From Solirubrobacter phytolaccae (GTDB lineage: Bacteria > Actinomycetota > Thermoleophilia > Solirubrobacterales > Solirubrobacteraceae), in contig NZ_JAPDDP010000050.1 in the NCBI RefSeq assembly GCF_027587195.1, positions 1-52,934 on the forward strand: a DNA stretch of 52,934 nt, read 5' to 3'. The notes under the pieces were generated by a model. The model did not search any database. It was not told the DNA's origin and saw only the letters and a program-made list of their open reading frames with translations. Positions 1-9,467 of this stretch are shown here, piece by piece. The translations under genes were made by a program, and so were the position numbers. Positions within the stretch are counted from its first letter, which is position 1. The number at the start of each line of letters is the position of its first letter.

Positions 1-484
1 GGCCTCCGCCTTCTCGCCGGGCCCCGCGCCCGCGGCCGGCGACCTCGCCGGGCTCCCCCCCGCGTGGGCGGCGGGCCTGGCCGGCGAGTGGCGCGCGGCC
101 GCCGGGCACTGGCGGCGCGCCGGCGATCCCTACGAGGCCGCGCTCGAGCTCGCGCTCTCCGGCGAGCCCGACGCGATCGCCGACGGGCTCGAGACGCTCG
201 ACCTGCTCGGTGCGGAGCCGGCCGCGGAGCTCGCGCGCGCCGGACTCCGCGAGCGCGGCGCGAGGGTCCCGCGCGGCCCAAACGCGGCCACGCGCGGCAA
301 TCCCGCCGGGCTGACGAAGCGCCAGCTGGCCGTGCTCGACCTGCTGCGCGAGGGCCTGACCAACACCGAGATCGCGGAGCGGCTCGTGCTGTCGGTGCGC
401 ACCGTCGACCACCACGTGGCCGCGATCCTGCTCAAGCTCGGCGTCAAGACGCGGCACGAGGCCGCGGCACTCAAACTCGACTAG
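1..484 (+). CDS. LuxR-family transcriptional regulator, C-terminal part (5' truncated by window edge)
   Basis: The open frame enters from the left edge (first full codon at base 2) and stops at TAG 482-484, giving about 160 residues. The last 60 residues form a LuxR/GerE helix-turn-helix: LTKRQLAVLDLLREGLTN, then EIAERLVLSVRTVDHHV and a KLGVKTR tail. The part before it (GDPYEAALELALSGEPDAI) matches the helical region that precedes the HTH in large ATPase-type LuxR (LAL-like) regulators; this is from family knowledge, since the ATPase would lie outside the window. It probably binds DNA as a dimer. The ORF that starts at base 64 is in another frame and is a shadow. Confidence 0.85.
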   Translation, partial: ASAFSPGPAPAAGDLAGLPPAWAAGLAGEWRAAAGHWRRAGDPYEAALELALSGEPDAIADGLETLDLLGAEPAAELARAGLRERGARVPRGPNAATRGNPAGLTKRQLAVLDLLREGLTNTEIAERLVLSVRTVDHHVAAILLKLGVKTRHEAAALKLD

Positions 485-544
485 GGCGCATAGACGCACG
501 ACCTGTCCGCGGGCACTGCGAGGTGTCTCGAACGGTTGGAGGCG

Positions 545-1882
545 TCAGCTGTCTTCCTCCGGTTCAGGAGGAAGGACTTCGGAATCGAACTCATCCATGA
601 ACCGTTTCACGAGTTCCTCGTCCGACACCGTGGGCGTCCATGTCGTCGTGGGCGGCGTACGCGACCCTCGCAACTCATAGGCCACCTCAACCGAGATCCC
701 CGTCACCGCGCGCATGGCTTGCGTCAAGGCGTCGCGACCCGATTCCGCCTTACGTTTGAGGAACGCCGACTCCTCGGGCCACACCAGCGTCAACCGGTCC
801 GCCGGGTCGGCCATCGGTGACGCGTCTTCGACCGCCGCCGCGAGAAGTGGAGAGCTCGTTCGCAACGTCTCCAGCACGGCGTGCCAGCACTCAAGCACCC
901 ACGCGACCCGAGCGACTGGTGCGGACACGTCTGGCTGAGCATCTCCGGGTTCGGCGCGCTCAGAGCGCCTGTCCAGATGCCCAACGACTTTCCACGACTC
1001 GTTGCGGACGCTGATCTCGCACCCGGCCGACACGAGCCTCGAGCGTACGCCGTTGCGCGAGGCCACTGAGTCCGACAGGCGGATCACCCCGACGTCCATC
1101 AGGATCGCGGGTAGCTCAACCTCGTGAGTGGCGACAAGGAGCGTTCGATCCGGCGCGATGCCGAGGGCAAGCCCAGCCTCTACGAGTACGTTCGACGACG
1201 GCTTCCCATCGTCGTCCGGCGTAAGCAGAATGATGATCGCTTGGACCAGGTCCGTCGTCGCGCGGAGTGCGTGAGCGACGTCTGGAGAAGCGAGCCCTGT
1301 CGAAGCGATTCCGTCGCCCCAGTCGACCGGCGCTAGCCCTAGCGCGCGCAGGAACCTCTTCACGTTGTCGGCGGCGTCTTGATCACTGCCGTGGCTTAGC
1401 AGGACTCGCCGCGCGCTGATCGGTGTGTTGCCTGAAGCGACCGAGACCGAGCCCGTGCGGTTCACCTGTGCGGTGCGGAACACGGATCGCATCCGCATCT
1501 CATCCGCGACGCGTCTGAACAGCTCCGGCTCTACGTTCTTGCGAAAGCTGTCGCCGGAGCGTCCGAGCAGCGAAGCTGCCGTTTCGCGGCGATCTGTGAG
1601 CGTCACCCGGTCTGGACTGTCGTCGACGCCGAGCAGGACGCGCGTCGCCGGTTGGACACCCTCTTCCAGCTCCTGAACGGTTTCAACCAGCTCGTTATGC
1701 AGCTGAAGGGCGAGTTCGGGACTTGAAGATCCGCTGAGACCGAGTTCTTCAGCAAATCGAAGCAGACCTTCGTTTCGAATCAGTTCCGCGGGAGCAAACC
1801 CACGTCGCGCTTGACCGCGCAGCGCGTCCGCCAGTTGCGCCGAATCCTGCTCGTATCCAGTTGTCGGGCTATTTGCGTCCAC
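545..1882 (-). CDS. TIR-like nucleotide-binding domain protein with DnaX-like C-terminal domain
   Basis: Predicted 445 residues from GTG 1882. Residues about 95-130 (DRRETAASLLGRSGDSFRK and following) form a helical adaptor-like stretch. Residues about 158-270 look like a TIR-like nucleotide-binding domain of the kind found in bacterial immune effectors: RRVLLSHGSDQDAADNVKRF, a DVAHAL helix, IIILLTPDD, and NVLVEAGLALG. Residues about 322-406 (AWVLECWHAVLETLR, LTLVWPEESAFLKRKAE, RAVTGISVEVAYELR) resemble the C-terminal domain of DNA polymerase III tau (DnaX), as remembered from the family. The tail is acidic. The frame is open upstream to 2095, but that part overlaps the divergent membrane gene and is Arg/Ser-rich low-complexity, so GTG 1882 is preferred. 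GC content is visibly lower than in the neighbours. Possibly an NAD-processing or nucleotide-sensing defence protein; this is inference. Confidence 0.8.
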   Translation of the reverse strand: MDANSPTTGYEQDSAQLADALRGQARRGFAPAELIRNEGLLRFAEELGLSGSSSPELALQLHNELVETVQELEEGVQPATRVLLGVDDSPDRVTLTDRRETAASLLGRSGDSFRKNVEPELFRRVADEMRMRSVFRTAQVNRTGSVSVASGNTPISARRVLLSHGSDQDAADNVKRFLRALGLAPVDWGDGIASTGLASPDVAHALRATTDLVQAIIILLTPDDDGKPSSNVLVEAGLALGIAPDRTLLVATHEVELPAILMDVGVIRLSDSVASRNGVRSRLVSAGCEISVRNESWKVVGHLDRRSERAEPGDAQPDVSAPVARVAWVLECWHAVLETLRTSSPLLAAAVEDASPMADPADRLTLVWPEESAFLKRKAESGRDALTQAMRAVTGISVEVAYELRGSRTPPTTTWTPTVSDEELVKRFMDEFDSEVLPPEPEEDS

Positions 1883-1913
1883 TAAGTGTCCAGTATGGTA
1901 CAACACTTGGTAG

Positions 1914-2234
1914 ATGACACCGTCTTGGCTGGCGCGAGAGAAGCTCCCGGCCTCTGATGAGGATCTCCGCGAGCTGCAACTCCGTTGGTGCCGGGACGAC
2001 CTGTGGATGCGTCGTATCGCCTTCGGTGGCTGCCTTTGTCTGCTCATCGTCGCGCTCGTGGGCGCGGCTCTTGGATCCACGCAGCTCACCGCCATGACCG
2101 GAGGTGCCTCGGCGCTTGTCGCGGCGGCGTCGGCGCTGATCTTTGGCCGCCGCGTCGGTCAGGGCCCGTCCTCTGCAGCGCCATCGATCGGCGCCGCCGC
2201 GGAGCAATCCCCCGAGCGTGAGGCTGCGAACTAA
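1914..2234 (+). CDS. small two-TM membrane protein
   Basis: 106 residues with no family I can name. Residues 1-31 are charged and cytosolic-looking (DEDLRELQLRWCRDDLWMRR). Two hydrophobic segments follow, about 34-54 (IAFGGCLCLLIVALVGAAL) and 58-80 (TAMTGGASALVAAASALIF), then a short Ser/Ala/Pro tail. The N-terminal helix plus two TM segments recalls small membrane proteins encoded beside actinobacterial signalling or defence genes. It is divergent from the TIR-like gene with 31 bases between the starts, so they probably share a regulatory region. Its stop overlaps the sigma-factor stop by 4 bases. Lower GC matches the TIR-like gene, which suggests they arrived together. Confidence 0.65.
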   Translation: MTPSWLAREKLPASDEDLRELQLRWCRDDLWMRRIAFGGCLCLLIVALVGAALGSTQLTAMTGGASALVAAASALIFGRRVGQGPSSAAPSIGAAAEQSPEREAAN

Positions 2235-2749
2235 GTGAGCGCGCAGACGAGCTGGCGGCGGCCGCGGGAGAGGCGGCTCATCACCGTGCCCTGCGGAATG
2301 CGGAGCGAGCCGGCGGCCTGCGCGTAGCTCAGGCCGAGCATGTCGACGGCCTTCACGACGCGGCGGAACTCGAGCGGGAGGCGCTCGACGTGCGCGTACA
2401 CCTCGGCGGCGATCACGTCGTGCTGGGGGTCGCGGTCGTGGCGCAGGCTCGGGTCCTCGGGGTCGAGGTCGCCGACCACCTGCGGGCGGCGCTGCTCGGA
2501 GCGCCAGTGGTCCTTGGCGACGTTGCGCAGCGCGCGGACCAGGTAGGGGAAGACGGCGCCCTCGGTCAGCACGCGCGGCTTGGCCAGCACGCGGGCGTAG
2601 GTCTCCTGCACGAGGTCCTCCGCGAGTTGGCGTGAGCCGCAGATCGCGGAGGCGACTTCGACGAGGCGGGGACGGTGTTCAGCGGCGATTTCAGGGTTCA
2701 ACAGCACGGGACTGACGGTCCCGCACGTGGCGCGGTCGATCATCGGCAC
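2231..2749 (-). CDS. ECF-type sigma-70 family RNA polymerase sigma factor
   Basis: 172 residues, the usual length for an ECF sigma factor. Region 2 is visible as LVEVASAICGSRQLAEDLVQ, ETYARVL and YLVRALRNVAKDHWRSEQRR. Region 4 is VYAHVERLPLEFRRVVKAVD then LGLSYAQAAGSLRIPQGTVM and SRLSRGRRQL, a clear helix-turn-helix. It would direct RNA polymerase to its own promoters. The first codon at 2749 is GTG; an ATG two codons later (2743) sits 8 bases after GGTGGG and is the likelier start. No anti-sigma gene is adjacent. It diverges from the dehydrogenase gene, so the 2750-2793 gap carries both promoters. Confidence 0.9.
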   Translation of the reverse strand: MPMIDRATCGTVSPVLLNPEIAAEHRPRLVEVASAICGSRQLAEDLVQETYARVLAKPRVLTEGAVFPYLVRALRNVAKDHWRSEQRRPQVVGDLDPEDPSLRHDRDPQHDVIAAEVYAHVERLPLEFRRVVKAVDMLGLSYAQAAGSLRIPQGTVMSRLSRGRRQLVCALT

Positions 2750-2781
2750 CGCCCACCTAACTTTGCGCCCAGGCCTACCTA

Positions 2782-2787
2782 TAGGCT
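2782..2787 (+). promoter_or_regulatory. -10 box (TAGGCT), leaderless promoter of the dehydrogenase gene
   Basis: TAGGCT fits TANNNT and ends 6 bases before ATG 2794, so transcription would start at or next to the start codon. No Shine-Dalgarno sequence is present. Confidence 0.5.
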
Positions 2788-2793
2788 GCCTAG

Positions 2794-3828
<1,035 letters not shown>

Positions 3829-4995
3829 GCGGGAGCCGGGAAGCGCGCACCGCCGGGAGCAGCCCCGCGAGCGCGCCGATCAGCAGGGCGGAGGCGATGC
3901 CGCCCGTCCACGCCTCGACGGGGATCACGACGGCCCAGCCCTTCGAGCCGGCGTAGGCCGCCGTCGCCGCGATGCCGGCCAGCACGCCGACGGCGCCGCC
4001 GAGCACGGCGAGCAGGATCGACTCCCCGAGGAACTGCGCCCGGATCTGCCCCTGCGTCGCCCCGAGCGCGCGCCGCAGACCGATCTCCGAGCGGCGTTCC
4101 AGCACCGAGATGATCATGATGTTGGCCACGCCGACCGCACCGACGATCAGCGCGACGACGCCGAGTCCGAGGAACAGGCTGTCGAACGCGCCGGCCGCGG
4201 CGGCCCGGGCGGTGAGCACGTCGGACGGCTGGCTCACGCTCGTCTCGTTCGGCGCCGCCGGGTTGGCCGTCGTCGCCAGCCGCTCCTGCACCGAGGCCTC
4301 GTGCCCCGTCATTGTGCGCACGTAGATCGAGCTCGGCGGGCCGGCCTTCCCCTCGCCGCCCACCAGCCGCACGTAGCCGACGTACCGCTCGGCCGCGGCG
4401 TAGCCGATCAGCGCGCTGCTGTCGATGTCCGGCTCCAGCGGCGAGGGCCGCAGGATGCCCGCGACGTTGAACCACTGCCCGGCCAGCCAGATCCGCGCGT
4501 CCGGGTACACGCGCTCGAGCCCGAGCCGCCGCGCGGCGACCGCGCCGAGCACCGCGACGGGCTCGCGCGCGGTGCCGGCGTTCAGCCAGCGGCCGCGGGC
4601 GACGCCGGTGCCGAGCACGGCCGGCAGGTTCAGGCTGGTTGCCCGCACCTGCAGGCCGCCGGATTCGGCCGCCGGGATCAGCGAGCTGCGGTAGACGTTC
4701 GCCCGCTCGATCAGCCCGGTGTGCGCCAGCTGCTCGACGTCGCCGAGGTGCGTGAGCCGCGCCGGCGCCTCCAGCGGCAGCTCCGCCTTCCCGCCCGTGA
4801 GGCGCTCCCCGGCCTCGACGGTCAGCAGGTTCGTGCCGAGCCGGTCGATCTCCGCGAGCAGCCCCGCCTGCGAGGAGGACGAGAGCCCGAGCACCGCGAC
4901 GATCGCCGCGGTGCCGATCGCGATCCCGAGCGCGGACAGCGCGGCCCGCAGCGGCCGGGCGCGCAGCCCGACGCTCATCACCCGCAGCGCATCCC

Positions 4996-5669
<674 letters not shown>

Positions 5670-5673
<4 letters not shown>

Positions 5674-6548
5674 GGCGACGGCACCACGACCTGGTCGCCG
5701 GCCTGCAGCGCGCCCGCGACCTCGACGCGTCCGCCCGTGGTGTCGAACAGCCCCAGCTCCACGCCGACCAGCTCGCGCCGATCGCCGGCGCGCACGACCT
5801 CGACCGCGAACCCGCCGCCGGCCTTGCCGACGAGCGCGGTGACCGGGACGCTGAGCGCATCCTCCACGCCCTTGGTCGTGATCTCCACCTGGACCGGGGC
5901 CTTCTCGAGCCCGCGCGCCTGCTTGGGCGCGTCGAGGCGGATCGAGGCCGGGATCGTCGCGGCCGCCGGCGCCTGATCCTCCTCGGCGGTCCGGGCGACC
6001 TTCCCGAGCCGCGCCACCTTCCCCGTCACCGAGCGGTTGCCGGGCAGGGTGATCCGGGCCGCGTCGCCCGGCTTGACGTCCGCCTGCTGCGACGGCTCCA
6101 GCTCCACCTGCACCTCGAGCGTGGCGGACGTGGCCTGGACCACTTCGGCGCCCGGCTGCGCCACGCCCCCGAGCTGCCCGCTCACCTTCGCGATCCGGCC
6201 GGCCCGGGGCAGGAAGACCGCCTTGCCCTTCGCGAGGGACCGGTAGGCGTGCGTGCGGCACGTCAGCCGCACCGGGTCGTCGTCGACCCGGTAGAGCACG
6301 TCGCCGCAGCCGACCTCGTCGCCGGGCTTGGGGAGCTTGGTGTAGATCCCGCGGGCGTAGTTGACGGCGGAGTAGGGCGCGCCGTCCGGCCCCGCGCCAT
6401 AGGTCAGGATCCCGTTGAGGGACACCATGTCCGCGAGCGCGCCGCGCTCCACGGGCAGCGTGTTCGCCGGCGCGGCGGCGGTGGTCACGGGCTCGGCGCC
6501 GCACCCCGCGACGGCGAGCACGGCCAGGCCGCACAGCGCGCGCCTCAC
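5670..6548 (-). CDS. membrane-fusion (HlyD/RND-adaptor-like) lipoprotein of the MacB-type exporter
   Basis: 292 residues from GTG 6548, which overlaps the previous stop (GTGA). A lipoprotein signal is seen (VRRALCGLAVLAVAGCGAEP; lipobox AVAGC). Next comes the lipoyl/barrel-sandwich part typical of actinobacterial adaptors (NGILTYGAG, GIYTKLPKPGDEV, DVLYRVDDDPVRL, AYRSLAKGKAVFLP). Many homologues insert a peptidoglycan-binding domain after AYRSL; none is seen here. Beta-barrel strands (QADVKPGDAARITLPGNRSV) and a C-terminal membrane-proximal domain (VPVTALVGKAGGGFAVEVV) follow. It would sit outside the membrane and contact the MacB permease. Confidence 0.85.
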
Positions 6549-7045
6549 GGCTTCGGCCCGTACTTGCCACACGCCGCCATGGCGGCGTTGAGGGCGGCCA
6601 TGCCCGCCTCCGTGTTCGAGGAGGGGATCTTGTAGGTGTTGACGAGCGGCTCGCCGTTGACCGGGTCCGGGAAGTCCTTGACGCCGTGCTCGCGGATGCA
6701 CTCGGCGAACTGCAGGGCGCCGTCCTGCTCCTTCGGGGTGCGCTTGCCGCGACCCGCGTAGCCGGCGGGCTGCAGGTCCTTGCAGGCACGCAGGGCCTGC
6801 TTGAAGGCCGGCGTATCCGTGTCGATCTTGGCCTCGTTGACGACGTTCTCGACGGTCAACTCGCCCGACGCGTCGGGGTCCGGGAAGTCCTTGATCCCGT
6901 GCTCGCGCATGCAGGCGGAGAACGTCGACGCCTTGGCTTGCGTGGGCGTGGCGGTGGTCCCGCCGGCGGTGGTCTCGGTCTCGGGTGTGCTCCCGCAGCC
7001 CGCGACGAGCAGGGCGACGATCAGCAGTGGCCAGAGTCGGGTCAT
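6545..7045 (-). CDS. secreted lipoprotein with duplicated CMREHG-DFPDP motif
   Basis: 166 residues. Residues 1-20 are a lipoprotein signal (MTRLWPLLIVALLVAGCGS). A Thr-rich linker is followed by an internal duplication: FSACMREHGIKDFPDPD (about 43-59) and FAECIREHGVKDFPDPVNG (about 113-131). Each copy is followed by a segment ending in AFKQALRACKDL or MAALNAAMAACGKYG, so each unit has two cysteines that could pair. This motif recurs in actinobacterial lipoproteins of unknown role. ATG 7045 overlaps the M15 peptidase stop, and its own stop overlaps the adaptor GTG. The position suggests a substrate, chaperone or sensor of the exporter, but that is inference. Confidence 0.85.
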   Translation of the reverse strand: MTRLWPLLIVALLVAGCGSTPETETTAGGTTATPTQAKASTFSACMREHGIKDFPDPDASGELTVENVVNEAKIDTDTPAFKQALRACKDLQPAGYAGRGKRTPKEQDGALQFAECIREHGVKDFPDPVNGEPLVNTYKIPSSNTEAGMAALNAAMAACGKYGPKP

Positions 7046-7641
7046 CGGTGCATCCTCGGATCTTGGGTCGGGTCGGCGTACATGCCGGGGCAGCCGTACT
7101 CGGCGGCGTCGGGCCGCAGCTCGTAGTGCCAGGGCTCGTTGGCGTAGATCTGGCAGAGCCCGAAGTCGGCGCCGTACAGGGACAGCCACTTCGCGCCGGC
7201 GGTCGCCATGTCGACGGCGTCGCCCGACACGTGCGCGGACCGGCCGGGCGTCGCCACCCAGCGAGCGGCCTCCGCGGCCGAGCCGTACTTGACGACCGCC
7301 TCGTCGAGCAGCTGCTGCTGGTGCTCCGGGGAGCGCCAGCCGCTGTCGACGACCAGCTCGACGCCGTCGTCCGCGGCCTCGGCGGCGGCGTGCTGCAGCG
7401 CCGCGAGCAGCTCGGCGTCGAGGTTGTCGGTCCCGGGGAGGGCGAGCTGCGGCGACGGGGTCACGGTGGAGGCGGACGGCGCGGCGGAGATCGTCGGCAC
7501 TGTCGGGAGCGACGACTCCGGCGACTGGCGTCCGAGCGCGGCGGCGATCGCCGCCGCGACCACGAGCAGCCCCACGAGGCGCCGCCGGCGAATCCGCACC
7601 CTTCTGCGTTGGCTGTAGGTCACGCCTCCATTGACGGCCAC
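7042..7641 (-). CDS. M15 family D-Ala-D-Ala carboxypeptidase-like protein (VanY-type)
   Basis: 199 residues. An Arg-rich N-terminus (QRRRVRIRRRRLVGLL) precedes one TM or signal-anchor helix (about 22-37) and a Ser/Thr/Pro linker. The catalytic domain carries VVDSGWRSPEHQQQLLDEAV, the zinc motif SAHVSGDAVDM (first His and Asp ligands) and EPWHYE (catalytic Glu region and third ligand), all as in M15B/VanY peptidases. It would trim peptidoglycan stem peptides outside the membrane. GTG 7641 is the earliest start; later GTG codons in the Arg-rich part are possible. It is the first gene of the exporter operon and diverges from the response regulator. Confidence 0.88.
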   Translation of the reverse strand: MAVNGGVTYSQRRRVRIRRRRLVGLLVVAAAIAAALGRQSPESSLPTVPTISAAPSASTVTPSPQLALPGTDNLDAELLAALQHAAAEAADDGVELVVDSGWRSPEHQQQLLDEAVVKYGSAAEAARWVATPGRSAHVSGDAVDMATAGAKWLSLYGADFGLCQIYANEPWHYELRPDAAEYGCPGMYADPTQDPRMHR

Positions 7642-7669
7642 GGGGCGTTGCCCGGCCGTATGCGGTTTT

Positions 7670-7689
7670 CGATACGCGCGCGATATGCG
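7670..7689. promoter_or_regulatory. 11-bp-spaced direct repeat, possible response-regulator box
   Basis: CGATACGCG (7670-7678) and CGATATGCG (7681-7689) are two near-identical 9-mers with an 11-base period, just upstream of the -10 box at 7697. OmpR/PhoB-class regulators typically bind direct repeats with about this period. It lies between the exporter operon and the regulator gene and could serve both. Confidence 0.35.
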
Positions 7690-7696
7690 CCGGCTC

Positions 7697-7702
7697 TACG
7701 CT
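7697..7702 (+). promoter_or_regulatory. -10 box (TACGCT), leaderless promoter of the response regulator
   Basis: TACGCT ends 6 bases before ATG 7709. Together with the response-regulator homology, this supports 7709 over the upstream in-frame start at 7631. Confidence 0.5.
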
Positions 7703-7708
7703 CGGAGC

Positions 7709-8380
7709 ATGCGCGTGCTGCTTGTCGAGGACGAGCCCTACATGGCGGACGCGATCCGCGATGGCCTGCGCCTGGAGGCGATCGCGGCCGACATCGCGGG
7801 CGACGGCGACACCGCCCTGGAGCTGTTGAGCGTCAACGCCTACGACATCGCCGTGCTCGACCGCGACGTTCCCGGCCCGTCCGGTGACGAGATCGCCAAG
7901 CGCATCGTCGCCTCCGGCAGCGGCATGCCGATCCTCATGCTCACCGCCGCCGACCGGCTCGACGACAAGGCCAGCGGGTTCGAGCTCGGCGCCGACGACT
8001 ACCTGACGAAGCCGTTCGAGCTCCAGGAGCTCGTGCTCCGCCTGCGCGCCCTCGACCGCCGGCGCGCGCACAGCCGGCCACCCGTGCGCGAGCTCGCCGG
8101 GCTGCGGCTGGACCCGTTCCGCCGCGAGGTCTACCGCGACGGCCGCTACGTCGCGTTGACCCGCAAGCAGTTCGCCGTGCTCGAGGTGCTCGTGGCGGCC
8201 GAGGGCGGCGTCGTGAGCGCCGAGGAGCTGCTGGAGCGCGCCTGGGACGTGAACGCCGACCCGTTCACCAACGCCGTGCGGATCACGGTCTCGGGCCTGC
8301 GCAAGCGTCTCGGCGAGCCGGGCATCATCGCCACCGTGGCCGGCGTCGGCTACCGGATCGAAGCCGCCGACCGTGGCTAG
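7709..8380 (+). CDS. OmpR/PhoB-family response regulator
   Basis: 223 residues. The receiver domain (1-118) shows acidic residues LVEDEP, phospho-acceptor Asp51 in YDIAVLDRDVPG, the Thr in MLTAAD and Lys in YLTKPFE. The winged-helix DNA-binding domain (about 128-220) shows RREVYRDGRYVALTRKQFAV, LEVLV and TNAVRITVSGLRKRLGEPG. Start 7709 matches the conserved MRVLLVEDEP; the 26 extra codons upstream are not family-like. The kinase gene overlaps its stop, so they form one operon. The gene diverges from the exporter operon, a common layout for a system that controls its neighbour. Confidence 0.95.
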   Translation: MRVLLVEDEPYMADAIRDGLRLEAIAADIAGDGDTALELLSVNAYDIAVLDRDVPGPSGDEIAKRIVASGSGMPILMLTAADRLDDKASGFELGADDYLTKPFELQELVLRLRALDRRRAHSRPPVRELAGLRLDPFRREVYRDGRYVALTRKQFAVLEVLVAAEGGVVSAEELLERAWDVNADPFTNAVRITVSGLRKRLGEPGIIATVAGVGYRIEAADRG

Positions 8381-8390
8381 AGAGCCGGGC

Positions 8391-9467
8391 ATGAGCGTGC
8401 GCCTGAAGCTCACGCTCAGCTACGCCGGGTTCCTGATGGTCGCCGGCGCGCTGCTGCTCGCGGCCGTGTGGGTGTCGCTGCTGCGCTACATCCCCGACGG
8501 GGTGGCGTACGGGCTGCCGTGGTTCCCGCCCAACCGCTCCGACCCGCTGAACGGGTTGAGCCTGCCGGCGGCGATCGTGCTGTGGATGCTGCTGCTGTTC
8601 GGGCTCGTGGGCGGGTGGCTGCTCGCCGGCCGGATGCTCGCCCCGCTGGACCGGATCACCGACGCCACGCGCACCGCCGCGACCGGGTCGCTCGCCCACC
8701 GGATCGAGCTGCCGGGCCGCAGTGACGAGTTTCGCGAGCTCGCGGACGCCTTCGACGCGATGCTCGCGCGGCTCGAGGCCCACGTCGCCGAGCAGCGGCG
8801 CTTCGCCGCCAACGCCTCCCACGAGCTGCGCACGCCGCTCGCGATCACGCAGACGTTGCTCGAAGTCGCGCGCGAGGATCCGACGCGCGACGTCGGCGAG
8901 CTCGTCGAGCGCCTCTACGCCGTCAACACCCGGGCGATCGACCTCACCGAGGCGCTGCTCCTGCTCAGCCGCGCCGACCAGCGGTCCTTCACCCGCGTGC
9001 CCGTTGACCTGTCGCTGATCGCGGAGGAGGCCACCGAGGCGCTCCTGCCGCTCGCGGAGGAACGCGGGCTCACGATCGAGACCGCCGGCGAGGTCACCGC
9101 CGCCGTCGGCTCACCCGCGCTCCTGCTGCAGCTGACCACCAACCTCGTGCACAACGCGATCGTCCACAACGTGCCCGGCGGCCGCGTGTGGGTGACGACC
9201 GGAGCGGAGGGGGTGACCGTCGAGAACACGGGCGAGCGGCTCAGCGCCGAGCTGGTGGCGACGCTGGTCGAGCCGTTCCGCCGCGGCAGCGAGCGCGTGC
9301 GCACCGACCACGGCGGCGTCGGGCTCGGCCTGGCGATCGTCAACAGCATCACCGCGGCGCACGACGGAACCCTCACCCTCACGCCGCGCGACGGGGGAGG
9401 GCTCCGCGTGACGGTGCAGCTGCCTACGCCCGCAGGCGATACCCGCGGCCGAACAGCCGCAGGTTGA
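8391..9467 (+). CDS. sensor histidine kinase (HAMP, HisKA, HATPase)
   Basis: About 358 residues. Two TM helices (about 9-30 and 58-80) flank a short external loop. A HAMP domain follows (GRMLAPLDRITDATRTAATG), then HisKA with phospho-acceptor His in ANASHELRTPLAITQTLLEV. The HATPase domain has N-box LVHNAIVHN, G1-like VENTGERL and G2 HGGVGLGLAIVNSI. ATG 8391 is preceded by AGAGAG at good spacing; GTG 8373, overlapping the regulator stop, is the alternative. The last 44 bases overlap the convergent ABC-2 permease gene. It should phosphorylate the regulator encoded immediately upstream. Confidence 0.93.
   Translation: MSVRLKLTLSYAGFLMVAGALLLAAVWVSLLRYIPDGVAYGLPWFPPNRSDPLNGLSLPAAIVLWMLLLFGLVGGWLLAGRMLAPLDRITDATRTAATGSLAHRIELPGRSDEFRELADAFDAMLARLEAHVAEQRRFAANASHELRTPLAITQTLLEVAREDPTRDVGELVERLYAVNTRAIDLTEALLLLSRADQRSFTRVPVDLSLIAEEATEALLPLAEERGLTIETAGEVTAAVGSPALLLQLTTNLVHNAIVHNVPGGRVWVTTGAEGVTVENTGERLSAELVATLVEPFRRGSERVRTDHGGVGLGLAIVNSITAAHDGTLTLTPRDGGGLRVTVQLPTPAGDTRGRTAAG

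Noticed and set aside
1883-2095. N-terminal extension of the TIR-like protein to 2095
   Set aside because: Ser/Arg-rich stretch that overlaps the coding region of a plausible membrane protein on the other strand; GTG 1882 starts at the conserved-looking part.
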